Shown here piece after piece: positions 1 through 9,978 of a DNA stretch of 64,000 bases. The position numbers were made by a program, and so were the translations under genes. The DNA is taken from NCBI RefSeq assembly GCF_024171695.1, contig NZ_JAMTCF010000004.1, positions 466,511 through 530,510 of the forward strand, given 5' to 3'. Position 1 is the first letter of the stretch, and every line of letters starts with the position of its first letter. The notes beneath the pieces are model-generated. The model made no database searches and was not told where the DNA came from. It saw only the letters and a list, made by a program, of their open reading frames with translations. The DNA comes from Actinosynnema pretiosum. GTDB lineage: Bacteria; Actinomycetota; Actinomycetes; Mycobacteriales; Pseudonocardiaceae.

Positions 1-185
1 TTGCCCTGCTGCTGGAGGAACCGCGCGACCCCGTGGGCGGGGCGCTCCGGGTTGTCGCCCAGCCCGACCACCGCCCACACCCGGCAGTCGGCGAGCACGC
101 GGCGGATCGTCGCGGTGACGTCGTCCCCGGCCGCGCTCGTGCTCCCCGCAGTCGGGTTCTTCTCAGCGGACTCCTGTTCGGCCAT
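1..185 (-). CDS. CoA-binding domain protein (YccU-like), 5' part only
   Basis: The N-terminal 61 codons of a gene that runs off the left edge. After a polar ~25-residue leader comes the segment VWAVVGLGDNPERPAHGVAR, which matches the first beta-strand and glycine-rich loop of the CoA-binding Rossmann domain in the YccU family (about 140 residues when complete). Members of this family bind CoA, but their cellular role is mostly unknown. The ATG at 185 sits 6 nt downstream of a TATCGT box at 192-197, as expected for a leaderless transcript. It is divergent from the PI-PLC-like gene. Family assignment is good; function is unknown. Confidence 0.75.
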   Translation of the reverse strand, partial: MAEQESAEKNPTAGSTSAAGDDVTATIRRVLADCRVWAVVGLGDNPERPAHGVARFLQQQG

Positions 186-191
186 GCTTCC

Positions 192-197
192 ACGATA
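192..197 (-). promoter_or_regulatory. -10 box of leaderless promoter (CoA-binding gene)
   Basis: TATCGT on the minus strand, 6 nt before the ATG at 185. Fits the TANNNT consensus; no good -35 was seen. Confidence 0.5.
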
Positions 198-280
198 GGC
201 CTGCCCGAGGCCGACCGGACCGACCGAGACGATCCCCGGCCCACCTCGGCGCCGGGGTTTCGGAGAGGACCCCTGCCCCC

Positions 281-1564
281 ATGCGCCTGCCCGCGCTCGC
301 CGTGACCGCCCTGCTGGTCGCGGCCCTCCCCGCCACCGCCCTCGTGACCCCGTCCCCCCAGGCGGTGGCCGCCGAATCCGGCCTCCACTACCTCCAGAGC
401 GCCACGAACGGCCTGAACGCCTCGGCGTCCGCCAGCCCGGTCCCGCTGCGCCGCCCGAAGGGCAACGAGGACCGCCAGCAGTGGAACGTCGTCGGCGACA
501 CCCTCCAGGAGGGCGGTCGCTGCCTCGGCCGCTCCGGCGACCAGGCCGTCCTGCTGGCCTGCGACAGCGCGGACGCCCGCTGGGAGGTCGTCGCGGACGG
601 CGCGTCCCGCGTGCTGAAGGTCCCCGGCCAGAACCGCTACCTGACCACCGAGGGCGAGCAGGCGCGCGTGGGGACCCGCCGCGACACCTGGTACCTGACC
701 CCGGTGAGCCCGACGCGCGTCGCCGTCCCGCAGGACGGCAGCCGCAGGCTGGACCAGGTCACCTTCCTGACCGCGCACAACGCCTACGCGAACGGCGTGG
801 ACGGCGGGTTCGCGCCGCCGTTCATCAACCTCGCGCCCAACCAGGCGCGCGGCATCGTGCAGCAGCTGGCGGACGGGGTGCGCGCGTTCCAGCTGGACAT
901 CCACCAGACCCCGGACGGCGCGATCCTGTGCCACAACAGCTGCACGCTGGTCAGCGGTCCGGTCGCGCTGAACGTGGACCTGCGCAGGCTCGTGGACTTC
1001 CTGGGGCGCAACCCGAACGAGGTCGTGACGGTGTTCCTGGAGGACTACGTCTCGGTGGACGTCCTGCGCGCCGAGCTGGCGAAGGTGCCCGGCCTGGCGA
1101 ACGTGCTGTTCCGACCCGACCAGGCTGGCGTGCGGCAGAACGGGTGGCCGACCCTGGACGCGCTGCGCGCCTCGGGCAAGCGGCTGCTGATCTTCAGCGA
1201 CGAGCCGGGCCGGGACTCGCTGGGCGTCATGTTCCAGCCGGACTGGACGGTGGAGAACTACTGGTCCATGGGCGCGGGCGTGGGCACCTCGGACTGGTCC
1301 TGCTACAGCCGCTGGTCGACCCCGCTGACCCGCACCGAACCGGGCTTCACGCCGCTGTTCGTGATGAACCACTTCCGCGACGTGCCCTTCACCGGGACGG
1401 CGACCTCGGACAACACCAAGCTGGCCGACCGCGCCCGCCGCTTCTGCGAACCGGCGGCCCGCAAGACCCCGAACTACCTGGCGGTGGACCACTACCACCT
1501 GGGCAACGCGCTGTCGGCGGTGGCGGAACTGTCCCGCGACCGCTTCCAGGCGGCGGCGCGCTGA
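281..1564 (+). CDS. Secreted phosphatidylinositol-specific phospholipase C X-domain protein
   Basis: 427 residues. The N-terminus is a Sec signal peptide: MRLPALAV, a hydrophobic core and an Ala-rich cleavage region near residue 30. Residues 40-150 resemble a small beta-rich, ricin-like or binding module (repeated W, Q and LACD elements). The PI-PLC X domain follows from about residue 155. The two catalytic histidines are visible: H166 in the TAHNAYANG motif and H218 in ILCHNSC. The downstream LEDYVS segment also fits. Such enzymes cleave phosphoinositides or GPI-type lipids by acid-base catalysis, and bacterial forms are Ca-independent. It stands alone and is followed by repeat-rich DNA. A weak GGAGAGG ribosome site lies about 12 nt upstream of the ATG. 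The actual substrate cannot be told from the sequence. Confidence 0.85.
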   Translation: MRLPALAVTALLVAALPATALVTPSPQAVAAESGLHYLQSATNGLNASASASPVPLRRPKGNEDRQQWNVVGDTLQEGGRCLGRSGDQAVLLACDSADARWEVVADGASRVLKVPGQNRYLTTEGEQARVGTRRDTWYLTPVSPTRVAVPQDGSRRLDQVTFLTAHNAYANGVDGGFAPPFINLAPNQARGIVQQLADGVRAFQLDIHQTPDGAILCHNSCTLVSGPVALNVDLRRLVDFLGRNPNEVVTVFLEDYVSVDVLRAELAKVPGLANVLFRPDQAGVRQNGWPTLDALRASGKRLLIFSDEPGRDSLGVMFQPDWTVENYWSMGAGVGTSDWSCYSRWSTPLTRTEPGFTPLFVMNHFRDVPFTGTATSDNTKLADRARRFCEPAARKTPNYLAVDHYHLGNALSAVAELSRDRFQAAAR

Positions 1565-2308
1565 GGCTGGCTTGACCGCCGGTGCGCGGGGTGCGGTGCG
1601 TGGGTTGCGGGGCGCGAGGCGCGGGTTGCCCGACCGGTTCTGGGCGAACACCACCTAGAACCGGGGTGCACCACGCGGAACTGGTAGCCCTGAACAGCAC
1701 CGGGTGACACTGCTCGGAACGGGGAGCAGCGCCTGCGAACGGTCCGCACTACTTGCGAACGGTCCGCACTGCCCGTGAACGGTCCGCACTACCTGCGAAC
1801 GGACCGCACTACCCGGCACCACCCGACCTCGGGTGGTGCCGGGAGGCGCCAGGTGGTGTCGAGCAGCGCCGAGCGGCACTGCTCGTCGCCGCTCGGCATC
1901 GAGCACTGCCCGGCACCGGCTGGTGCTGCCCAGCACTCGGCGGTGCCAAGCAGTGCCCAGCAGTGCCAGGTAGCGCCGAGCGGTCCGTGCCGAGTCGCCC
2001 GACGGACAACGGGTGCGCCACGCACAGCCCGACCGCCCGGCGGCACCCGTCCCGCGCCGCTTCTGAGGCACCTGACCCGTGCCGCTTCGACGGCACTCGC
2101 CCATGTCGCTTCGGCGGCACCCGTCCCCCGCCGCTTCGGAGGCACCTGCTCCGTACCGCTTCGGTGGCACTCGCCCATGCCGCTTCGACGGTGCCCACCC
2201 CAGCCGCTTCGACGGCGCGCTCAACGGCCCCGCGTCCCACACGACGCGGGGCGTGCCTCCGTCCGCACCGGGCTCGGTCGTGCTCCCGGTGAGCGCGACC
2301 GAGCCCGG
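1565..2308. repeat. Repeat-rich intergenic region with 20-bp and 25-bp tandem arrays
   Basis: No convincing gene in these 744 bases. Positions 1731-1810 hold four in-register 20-bp units ending GAACGGTCCGCACT. Positions 1800-1975 contain imperfect inverted repeats built on GGCACCACC/GGTGGTGCC and GCAGTGC/GCACTGC. Positions 2057-2222 hold about six and a half 24-25 bp units starting CCGCTTCGACGGCAC. Open frames here exist on both strands only because stop codons are rare in GC-rich repeats. Confidence 0.85.
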
Positions 2309-2824
2309 TCACTCGCCCTTGGCCCCGTCCGCGAGTTCCCTGAGCAGGTCGAGGTGGCCCACGTGTCGCGCGGTTTCCTGCGCCACGTGGGACAGCACCC
2401 AGCGCACCGTGCGACCCGGCAGGTCGTCCTGCTCCGCTCCCCGCACCCGATCCCCTGGGCGCAGGCCCTCCAGCGCCCGCGCGCCGCGCGCCCACTCGTC
2501 CCGGTAGGCGGCCAGCACGGACTCCACCGAGTCCCCGTCGGCGACCAGCCACGAGGCGTCGGCGTCCGCGCCCCACAGCTCCGGCACGTCGCTCCCGCCC
2601 GCGATGATCGACACCCACCAGCGCTCGACCGCCACCAGGTGCTTCACCACGCCCAGCGGGCTCACCACCGACGAGGTCGGCAGCGGCGCGCGCACCGCCA
2701 GGTCGCGCGACAACCCGTCGACCTTGCCCACCACCGTGAGGCGCAGGAAGTCCAGGAACTCCACGGCCAGCCGCAGCTCGTCGTCCGCCGCCGCAGGCGG
2801 CCAGACCCGTTCGTCACCATCCAT
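2309..2824 (-). CDS. DinB family protein (DUF664-type)
   Basis: 171 residues from ATG 2824. The conserved C-terminal pattern HVAQETARHVGHLDLLREL and the earlier HLVAVERWW are typical of the DUF664 branch of the DinB/YfiT four-helix bundle superfamily. The three histidines of this scaffold (in HLVAVE, HVAQE and RHVGH) can bind a divalent metal. Relatives include mycothiol- or bacillithiol-dependent transferases, so a thiol S-transferase role is possible but not shown. The frame is open upstream to 2977, but that extension is Arg-rich and carries no family similarity. A TACAGT box on the minus strand (2921-2926) could be its promoter with a leader of about 90 nt. Confidence 0.85.
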   Translation of the reverse strand: MDGDERVWPPAAADDELRLAVEFLDFLRLTVVGKVDGLSRDLAVRAPLPTSSVVSPLGVVKHLVAVERWWVSIIAGGSDVPELWGADADASWLVADGDSVESVLAAYRDEWARGARALEGLRPGDRVRGAEQDDLPGRTVRWVLSHVAQETARHVGHLDLLRELADGAKGE

Positions 2825-3220
2825 GCCGGGAACCCAACCACCCGAGCGCACCGGTGCGCGCGCGAAGGCAGCACGACGGCCGAGCGTCCACATGGGACCT
2901 CGGTGAACCCCGCGCCGTGAACTGTAGCGACCGGCACCGACAGAAACCGGCACCGACAAAGCAGGCCGCCCGCACAACCGCCGCCACCGGCCACCCCGGC
3001 GCGGCGCCCGGAAAACCCCGCTGACCGCGCCGGGACCGCTGGTACCCTCGAACCGGGCGTCCGGGTGGGGCGCCGGGCTGGAGCCGCTCCCCGGCAGAGG
3101 GCGGCAGATCCGCCGCAGGGCTCAGGCGCCCCCCTCCCGGAACCGCATCCCGATCCACCCCCAGAAGCGACGCCACCGCGTCCTTGTTCGCCGAGCCGGG
3201 CGGCGGGAACGAGGACCGGC
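2825..3220. other. Intergenic region with a 13-bp direct repeat and possible promoters
   Basis: No gene seen. A direct repeat ACCGGCACCGACA occurs at 2930-2942 and 2946-2958. TACAGT on the minus strand (2921-2926) and TACCCT on the plus strand (3043-3048) are candidate -10 boxes for the two divergent flanking genes. Confidence 0.4.
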
Positions 3221-4192
3221 ATGTCCAAGACGTCGTTGACCGACCGCCTCGTCGCCCTGCGCAGGGCCGAGACCGGCGAGAACACCTCCCAGGCTGTGCC
3301 CGCCGTGCGGGCCGTCCTGTCCGACCTGCCCGAACCGGAGCGCGAGCGCCTGGTCGACGCCCTCAACGGCGCGGGCGACGCCCGAGGCCTGCTGATCCCG
3401 GAAGCGGCCTCCCGCGAGCAGCGCGAGCTGGAGTGCGCCGTCCTCCAGGCAGGCTCGGACGCGGGGACGCACCTCCAGCTGCGCCCGCCCGCGAGCATGC
3501 TGCGCCCGGCGCACGCCTTCCGCGCCGCCGAACCCACCCCGCACGGCCTGCGCCTGCACCTGGCCGAGCACGCGCTCGGCCCGCTCCTGCACGAGCTGCT
3601 CCCCAGGCTGGAAGCGGACGGCAGCGTCTCCGGGGTCCCCGGCCTGCGCGTCCGCAGGCACCCGCGCTCGATCGAGCTCCTCACCCCCGGCGTCCCGGCC
3701 ACCGTGGTGCTGGCGGGCGTGGACGAGGCCCGGTGGCGGGAGGGCATGACCTACGTCCACACCCTCCTGCGCGACCGCGACCTGTCCCGCCGCTTCGCCG
3801 ACGGCGACCTGCACGAGGCCGAGCGCGCGCACCTGGCCGAGTTCCCCCGCCGCTCCGGCCTGGCCTCCTCCGTCCTGCGCAGGCCCGCGCTGCTGGCCCC
3901 CGCGCCGTGGACGCGCACCATGACGCGGGACGACCAGTGGTGGCTGGAGTGGCCGATGGGCCCCGCGCTGCCCGCCGTCGTGCAGCGGCTCGTTCACCCG
4001 GTGGTGGGAGTTCCCGGACTGGTGGCCACGCCGGAGTCGGCCGAGAGCGCAACGCTCTCCGACGGCTGGTGGAGCCTCCACGTGCGGGTGGTCCAGGGCC
4101 CTGATCCGGCGAACGAGGAGGCGCTGGCCGCCATGCAGTGGCCCCCCGGTGTGACCGGTTGGTCCACCCGCAGGCCGGGCGATGACATTTGA
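3221..4192 (+). CDS. Unknown protein, 323 aa
   Basis: Not recognised. The ATG at 3221 is preferred because GAGG lies 6 nt upstream and the frame before it (open back to 3065) is low-complexity Pro/Arg. The product is soluble, rich in Arg, Leu and Glu, has no signal peptide or membrane segment, and contains several Trp near the C-terminus (DDQWWLEWPM and SDGWWSLHV). The pattern of amphipathic helices in the first 120 residues followed by mixed strands suggests a globular intracellular protein. Codon use is like its neighbours, so it is probably a real lineage gene. It is monocistronic, with long spacers on both sides. Confidence 0.7.
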   Translation: MSKTSLTDRLVALRRAETGENTSQAVPAVRAVLSDLPEPERERLVDALNGAGDARGLLIPEAASREQRELECAVLQAGSDAGTHLQLRPPASMLRPAHAFRAAEPTPHGLRLHLAEHALGPLLHELLPRLEADGSVSGVPGLRVRRHPRSIELLTPGVPATVVLAGVDEARWREGMTYVHTLLRDRDLSRRFADGDLHEAERAHLAEFPRRSGLASSVLRRPALLAPAPWTRTMTRDDQWWLEWPMGPALPAVVQRLVHPVVGVPGLVATPESAESATLSDGWWSLHVRVVQGPDPANEEALAAMQWPPGVTGWSTRRPGDDI

Positions 4193-4868
4193 CGGGAGAA
4201 CTCCGAGGGGAATTGCCCGCCCACGAGTTCACCCGGAAGGGAAAACGTTTGGCCGACTCACGAACGGGGGCGCGCTTTCGTTTGCGGAATGCGCGCGAGA
4301 GGTCGGACCGGACCCGGCCGGTTGACCACGCCCGGTGAGCGGCACGTTCGGTGACCAGTGGGTTCGCGGACACGTTCGGTGAGCGCCGCGGCCCGGTTCC
4401 GGGTTCCTTGAGGGGTGTCCGGGGCAATCGTTTGTGGGGTCGGCGGGGGAGCGGGAACCCGGCGGGCGGCCCCGAGCGTTGTGCGGGTGCGCGGACCGCT
4501 CCCGGAGCGGGCCGCGCGCGGTGCGGAGGGGTGACCGGAGGTCGCCCGGTGGGGTGGTCGATGCGCGACCGCCCCGCCCGTCCGCCCGGTCGCACGACCG
4601 CCCGCTGCGCCGAGGGGCGGCGCGGGGTCGTCCGGACGGGGTGGGGCGCGTGCGTCCGGCGCCCCGTCCCGGTTCGTGCGCGCCCGCGAACGGCCGCCGG
4701 GCGGGATCGGCGTGTTACCGGCGGGTTAACTTCTCCGGAGAGCCCTCCGGGAGCGGTGTCGGTGATCACGGACCGGTCCCCACGTGCTCCGGTCCCGCCA
4801 CCGGTAGACTCGCCCTTCGCCCGTCGCATCCGCGTCGGACCTCAGCACACAGCGTCAGGAGGACCCCG
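4193..4868. promoter_or_regulatory. Intergenic region with pdtaR promoter
   Basis: No gene is supported in these 676 bases. TAGACT at 4805-4810 is a good -10 box for pdtaR, giving a leader of about 50 nt. No clear -35 is visible. An AGGAGG ribosome site (4857-4862) precedes the pdtaR start. Confidence 0.45.
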
Positions 4869-5471
4869 GTGACCCAGGCTGCCGAGGCCCAGTCCCAGGC
4901 CGCGCCGCGCCGCGTGCTCGTGGCCGAGGACGAGGCCCTGATCCGGCTCGACCTGGTCGAGATGCTCCGCGAGGAGGGCTACGAGGTGGCCGGTCAGGCC
5001 GCCGACGGCGACGAGGCGATCACGCTGGCCAAGGAGCTGCGCCCCGACCTGGTCATCCTCGACGTGAAGATGCCCAAGGTCGACGGCATCGAGGCCGCGT
5101 CGGTCATCGCGGGCGAGCGGGTGGCCCCCGTCGTCATACTGACCGCCTTCAGTCAGCGCGACCTGGTCGAGCGGGCCCGCGACGCGGGCGCCATGGCCTA
5201 CCTGGTCAAGCCCTTCGCCAAGCGCGACCTGGTGCCCGCGATCGAGCTGGCCATGAGCCGGTTCTCCGAGCTGCAGGCGCTGGAGCTGGAGGTCGCGGGC
5301 CTCAACGAGCGCCTGGAGACCCGCAAGGTCGTGGAGCGCGCCAAGGGCCTGCTGATGACCAAGCAGAACCTGAGCGAGCCCGAGGCCTTCCGCTGGGTCC
5401 AGCGCACCGCCATGGACCGCCGCACCACCATGAAGGCCGTGGCAGAGGCCGTCATCGAAAACTTCGGCTGA
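4869..5471 (+). CDS. pdtaR: ANTAR-domain response regulator PdtaR
   Basis: 200 residues from GTG 4869, preceded by AGGAGG at 7-nt spacing. The receiver domain is complete: acidic pocket at E20-D21, phospho-acceptor D65 in VILDVKMPKVDG, conserved T and K (ILTA and LVKPF). Residues ~140-195 form an ANTAR RNA-binding domain (KVVERAKGLLM ... ERTAMDRR-type three-helix bundle). The M. tuberculosis orthologue Rv1626 is phosphorylated by the histidine kinase PdtaS and acts on RNA by antitermination. No kinase gene is present here, as in mycobacteria, where pdtaS is elsewhere. A strong terminator follows. The downstream liv operon is a separate unit. Confidence 0.93.
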   Translation: MTQAAEAQSQAAPRRVLVAEDEALIRLDLVEMLREEGYEVAGQAADGDEAITLAKELRPDLVILDVKMPKVDGIEAASVIAGERVAPVVILTAFSQRDLVERARDAGAMAYLVKPFAKRDLVPAIELAMSRFSELQALELEVAGLNERLETRKVVERAKGLLMTKQNLSEPEAFRWVQRTAMDRRTTMKAVAEAVIENFG

Positions 5472-5497
5472 GCCTGCCGGACTGATCCACTCCGCAG

Positions 5498-5531
5498 ACC
5501 CCGGCGTTACCTGAACGGGTAACTCCGGGGT
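5498..5531 (+). terminator. Terminator after pdtaR
   Basis: Hairpin with arms ACCCCGG-c-GTTACC and GGTAAC-t-CCGGGGT, one mismatch, starting 26 nt after the stop codon. Confidence 0.75.
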
Positions 5532-5784
5532 TCTCGCATGTCCATTGTCGGTTACCCTCTGCAATACCTAGGTGACCACTCGCTATTTGATCCGAACTTG
5601 ACGTTGTTAACGCGCGTGAATTTTTCGGTGACTACCGTCACGATGTGGACACAGAGCAGGCAGGCCACCTGTTCACGGAACGCAACTGAAGCTACGTTCC
5701 TGCCCTAACTCCACGCCCCCATGTGTCGGGGGTCCTCCGCTTCTCGGCGGAACGGTTGTGGTTGGTGTCATGGGAGGTATTCCG
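5532..5784 (+). promoter_or_regulatory. Leader and promoter region of the liv operon
   Basis: AT-richer than its surroundings. TTGACG at 5598-5603 is the best -35-like hexamer, and TACCGT and CACGAT near 5635-5644 are possible -10 boxes, but no pair has ideal spacing. Two small hairpins (5679-5702, and around 5716-5733 with GGGGG/CCCCC arms) lie in the leader, followed by GGGAGG (5772-5777) just before the livK start. Confidence 0.4.
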
Positions 5785-6963
5785 GTGTCAGGAGCACGAC
5801 TCGGCCGAGTGCTGGCGCTCGCAGCGGCGTCCTCGCTGGTGCTCGCGGCATGCGCGGGCGGCGGCGGCGGCAGCAGCACGGGCAGTGGCGACGGCGACAC
5901 GGTCAAGATCGGGTTCATGGGTGACCTCACCGGTGAGAACTCGGCGATCGTGATCCCGCCGCGCAACGGGGCGAAGCTGGCGGTCGACGAGTACAACGCC
6001 AAGAACCCCAAGGTGAAGATCGAACTCGTCGAGTACGACAGCCAGGGCAAGCCCGAGCAGGCCACCTCGCTCATCACGAAGGCCGTCGGTTCGGACAAGA
6101 TCTCGGCCCTGATCGGCCCGGCCTTCTCCGGCGAGTCCAAGGCGATCGGCGGTGTGCTGGACCAGAACAAGATCCCCAGCATCTCCCCCTCCGCCACCAA
6201 CCCCGGCCTGGCCGCCAACGGCTGGTCGTTCTGGCACCGCGTCGTGGCGAACGACGACGACCAGGGCCCCGGCATCGCGGACTTCCTGGTGAAGGCGAAG
6301 AGCCCGAAGAAGGCGTTCGTGCTCTCCGACGACCAGGAGTACAGCACCGGTCTGGCGGACGCCGTCGCGAAGGCGTTCGAGGGCGCGGGCGTCGCGGTCG
6401 AGAAGGACCGCTTCTCCAAGGACGCCTCGGACTACTCGTCCGTGGTCACCAAGGTCGCCTCGGCCAACCCCGACGTGATCGTCTACGGCGGCTACTACGC
6501 GCAGGCCGGTCGTCTGCTCAAGCAGCTGCGCGACAGCAACGTCACCGCGCCGTTCGCCTCCGGTGACGGCTCGCTCGACGCGCAGCTCGTCTCCGCCGCG
6601 GGCGCCCAGGCCGCCGAGGGCGCGATCCTCGCCTGCCCGTGCAACATCCCGTCGGCCGACGTGACCGGTCCGCTGAAGACCTTCTACGACAACTACAAGA
6701 AGGCCACCAACGCCGACCCGGCCATCTACGCGACCGAGGGCTACGACGCCGCGACCGCGTACATCAAGGCGATCGAGGCGGGCAACACCACCTCGGAGAA
6801 GATCAACGACTACCTGAAGACCGCGAACTTCGAGGGCGTCTCCAAGCCGATCAAGTTCAAGGCGAACGGCGAGCCCGAGAACAACGCCATCTTCATCTAC
6901 CAGGTCAAGGGTGGCGTGCTGAAGCTGCTGGGCGCGGCCGACGAGGCCAAGCTCGAGGGCTGA
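5785..6963 (+). CDS. livK: Branched-chain amino acid ABC transporter, substrate-binding lipoprotein
   Basis: 392 residues. GTG 5785 is chosen because GGGAGG ends 7 nt before it; an in-frame ATG at 5770 would lack spacing. The signal peptide ends in lipobox LVLAAC with the lipidated Cys at residue 23, followed by a Gly/Ser linker. The mature part is a type I periplasmic-binding fold (VKIGFMGDLTGENSAI at the start, ALIGPAFSGESKAIGGV, and VYGGYYAQAGRLLKQLRD). It captures leucine, isoleucine, valine or related amino acids outside the membrane and delivers them to LivHM. It is first in a five-gene operon. A 125-nt gap with a long hairpin separates it from livH and may favour its higher expression. 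Confidence 0.93.
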   Translation: MSGARLGRVLALAAASSLVLAACAGGGGGSSTGSGDGDTVKIGFMGDLTGENSAIVIPPRNGAKLAVDEYNAKNPKVKIELVEYDSQGKPEQATSLITKAVGSDKISALIGPAFSGESKAIGGVLDQNKIPSISPSATNPGLAANGWSFWHRVVANDDDQGPGIADFLVKAKSPKKAFVLSDDQEYSTGLADAVAKAFEGAGVAVEKDRFSKDASDYSSVVTKVASANPDVIVYGGYYAQAGRLLKQLRDSNVTAPFASGDGSLDAQLVSAAGAQAAEGAILACPCNIPSADVTGPLKTFYDNYKKATNADPAIYATEGYDAATAYIKAIEAGNTTSEKINDYLKTANFEGVSKPIKFKANGEPENNAIFIYQVKGGVLKLLGAADEAKLEG

Positions 6964-6994
6964 TCTCCCGGACGGTCACAGGCAAGGAAGCGCT

Positions 6995-7035
6995 GGGGAG
7001 CGGGCAGTCGTCGCACCGCGACGGCGCCGCTCCCC
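6995..7035 (+). promoter_or_regulatory. Intercistronic hairpin between livK and livH
   Basis: Outer 9-bp stem GGGGAGCGG/CCGCTCCCC and inner 6-bp stem CGTCGC/GCGACG. There is no T-run, so it more likely stabilises the livK mRNA 3' end or partly attenuates than terminates. Confidence 0.6.
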
Positions 7036-7088
7036 TCGTGCACTGCGACGTTTTCCCTCCCCGCCCCGTCTCGTGAGGCAGACCAGTC

Positions 7089-8047
7089 ATGCTTGAAGAT
7101 TTGACCAACCAGTTCCTACCCAGCACGGTGGGTGGACTGGTTATCGGCTCCATCTACGCGCTCGTCGCCCTGGGCTACACGATGGTCTACGGCGTCCTTC
7201 GCTTGATCAACTTCGCGCACTCCGAGATCTTCATGATCGGCACCATGGCGTCGCTCGTGACGATCACGGCGATCGCGCCCGCCACCCCGCTGACGGGCGT
7301 CGCCCTCATCGGCGTGATGGTGCTGCTCATCCTGGTGTCCGGCGCCATCTCCGGCGGCGCCGCGGTGCTCCTGGAGTTCGTGGCCTACCGGCCGCTGCGC
7401 CGCAAGGGCGCCACCCGCCTCACCGCGCTCATCTCCGCGATCGGCGCCTCGCTGTTCCTGCAGGAGCTGTTCGCGCTCGTCGTCATCCCGTGGCTGACCG
7501 GCAAGCCGGGGCGCAACCAGCAGTCCGCGGCTCGCATCGTCGACCGCGAGACCCTCTTCACCATCGGCAACGCCGACGTGCGCACCGACCACGTCATCGT
7601 GATCGTCGCCGCCGTCGTCATGATGGTCGCGCTCGACCGCCTGGTGAACCAGACCAAGATCGGTCGCGGCATCCGCGCCACGGCGCAGGACCCCGAGGCC
7701 GCCGTGCTGATGGGCGTCAACATCGACACCATCGTGCGCATCACGTTCCTGCTCGGCGGCACCATGGCCGGTGTCGCGGGCGCGCTGTACCTGATGGAGT
7801 ACGAGAACACCGTCTACAACGTCGGCTTCGTGCTGGGCATCAAGGCGTTCACCGCCGCGGTCCTCGGCGGCATCGGCAACCTGCGCGGTGCGCTGCTCGG
7901 CGGCATCACGCTCGGCCTCATCGAGAACTGGGGCGCCATCTTCCTCGGGTCCGAGTGGAAGGACGTCATCGCGTTCACCGTCCTGGTGGTCGTCCTGATG
8001 TTCCGCCCGACGGGCATCCTCGGCGAATCCCTCCAGAAGGCCCGCGC

Positions 8048-8051
<4 letters not shown>
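7089..8051 (+). CDS. livH: Branched-chain amino acid ABC permease LivH
   Basis: 320 residues, polytopic, with eight or so hydrophobic segments. N-terminal TVGGLVIGSIYALVALGYTM and the motif YGVLRLINFAHSEIFM are hallmarks of LivH. The EAA-like loop GRGIRATAQDPEAAVLMGVN contacts the ATPases. It forms the membrane channel with LivM. The stop codon overlaps the livM start (ATGA), so translation is coupled. Length is normal for the family. Confidence 0.93.
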
Positions 8052-9201
<1,150 letters not shown>

Positions 9202-9205
<4 letters not shown>

Positions 9206-9978
9206 GCACCCCTGTCCTCAAGCTCGACAACGTGGTGATGCGCTTCGGCGGCGTCGTCGCGCTGCGCGGAGCGGACTTCCAGATCAACGAGGGCGAGATC
9301 TTCGCGCTCATCGGTCCCAACGGCGCGGGCAAGACCACGGTGTTCAACGTCGTCACCGGCGTCTACCAGCCCACCGAGGGGCAGGTGCTGTTCAACGGCG
9401 AGAAGCTCAACGGCACCAAGCGCTTCAAGATCACCAAGCAGGGCGTCGCCCGCACGTTCCAGAACATCCGGCTGTTCCACAACATGTCGGCGCTGGAGAA
9501 CGTGATGGTGGGCGCGGACGCGCACCACAAGACCGGTGCGATCGGCGCGACGTTCAACCTGCCCTGGCACCGCAAGGAGGAGAAGCGCGGACGCGAGCTG
9601 GCGCGGGAGCTGCTCGACTTCGTGGGCATCTCCGCGCGGTCCACGGAGACGGCGAAGAACCTGCCCTACGGCGACCAGCGCAGGCTGGAGATCGCCCGCG
9701 CGCTCGCGACCGACCCGAAGCTGCTGCTGCTCGACGAGCCCGCCGCGGGCATGAACCCGGCGGAGAAGAAGTCGCTCCAGGAGCTGATCCGCAAGATCCG
9801 CGACGACGGCCGCACCGTCCTGCTGATCGAGCACGACATGAGCCTGGTGATGGAGGTCAGCGACCGCGTCGCGGTGCTGGACTTCGGCCAGCTGATCGCG
9901 GAAGGACTCCCGCAAGAGGTGCAGAACAACCCTAAGGTGATCGAGGCGTACCTGGGGGTGTCCGAAGATGCTTCTTGA
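9202..9978 (+). CDS. livG: Branched-chain amino acid ABC ATPase LivG
   Basis: 258 residues. Walker A GPNGAGKTT lies near residues 38-46, the Q-loop in ARTFQNIRLF, a signature degenerated to LPYGDQRRLEIARAL (usual for LivG) and Walker B LLLLDEPAAGMN, then the switch His in LIEHDM. It powers transport with LivF in the cytoplasm. The GTG start overlaps the livM stop. Its own 3' end overlaps livF by 11 bp. Confidence 0.93.

Noticed and set aside
5541..5585. GlnR-like site (GTTAC...GTGAC) before livK
   Set aside because: GTTACCC and GGTGACC are present, but spacing and the AAC half-site do not match the GlnR consensus well enough.
5679..5735. Two hairpins in the livK leader as an ANTAR (PdtaR) target
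   Set aside because: ANTAR targets are paired hexaloops with conserved A1 and G4. Here the loops are about 12 and 7 nt, and the A/G positions do not fit, so a PdtaR link is not supported.
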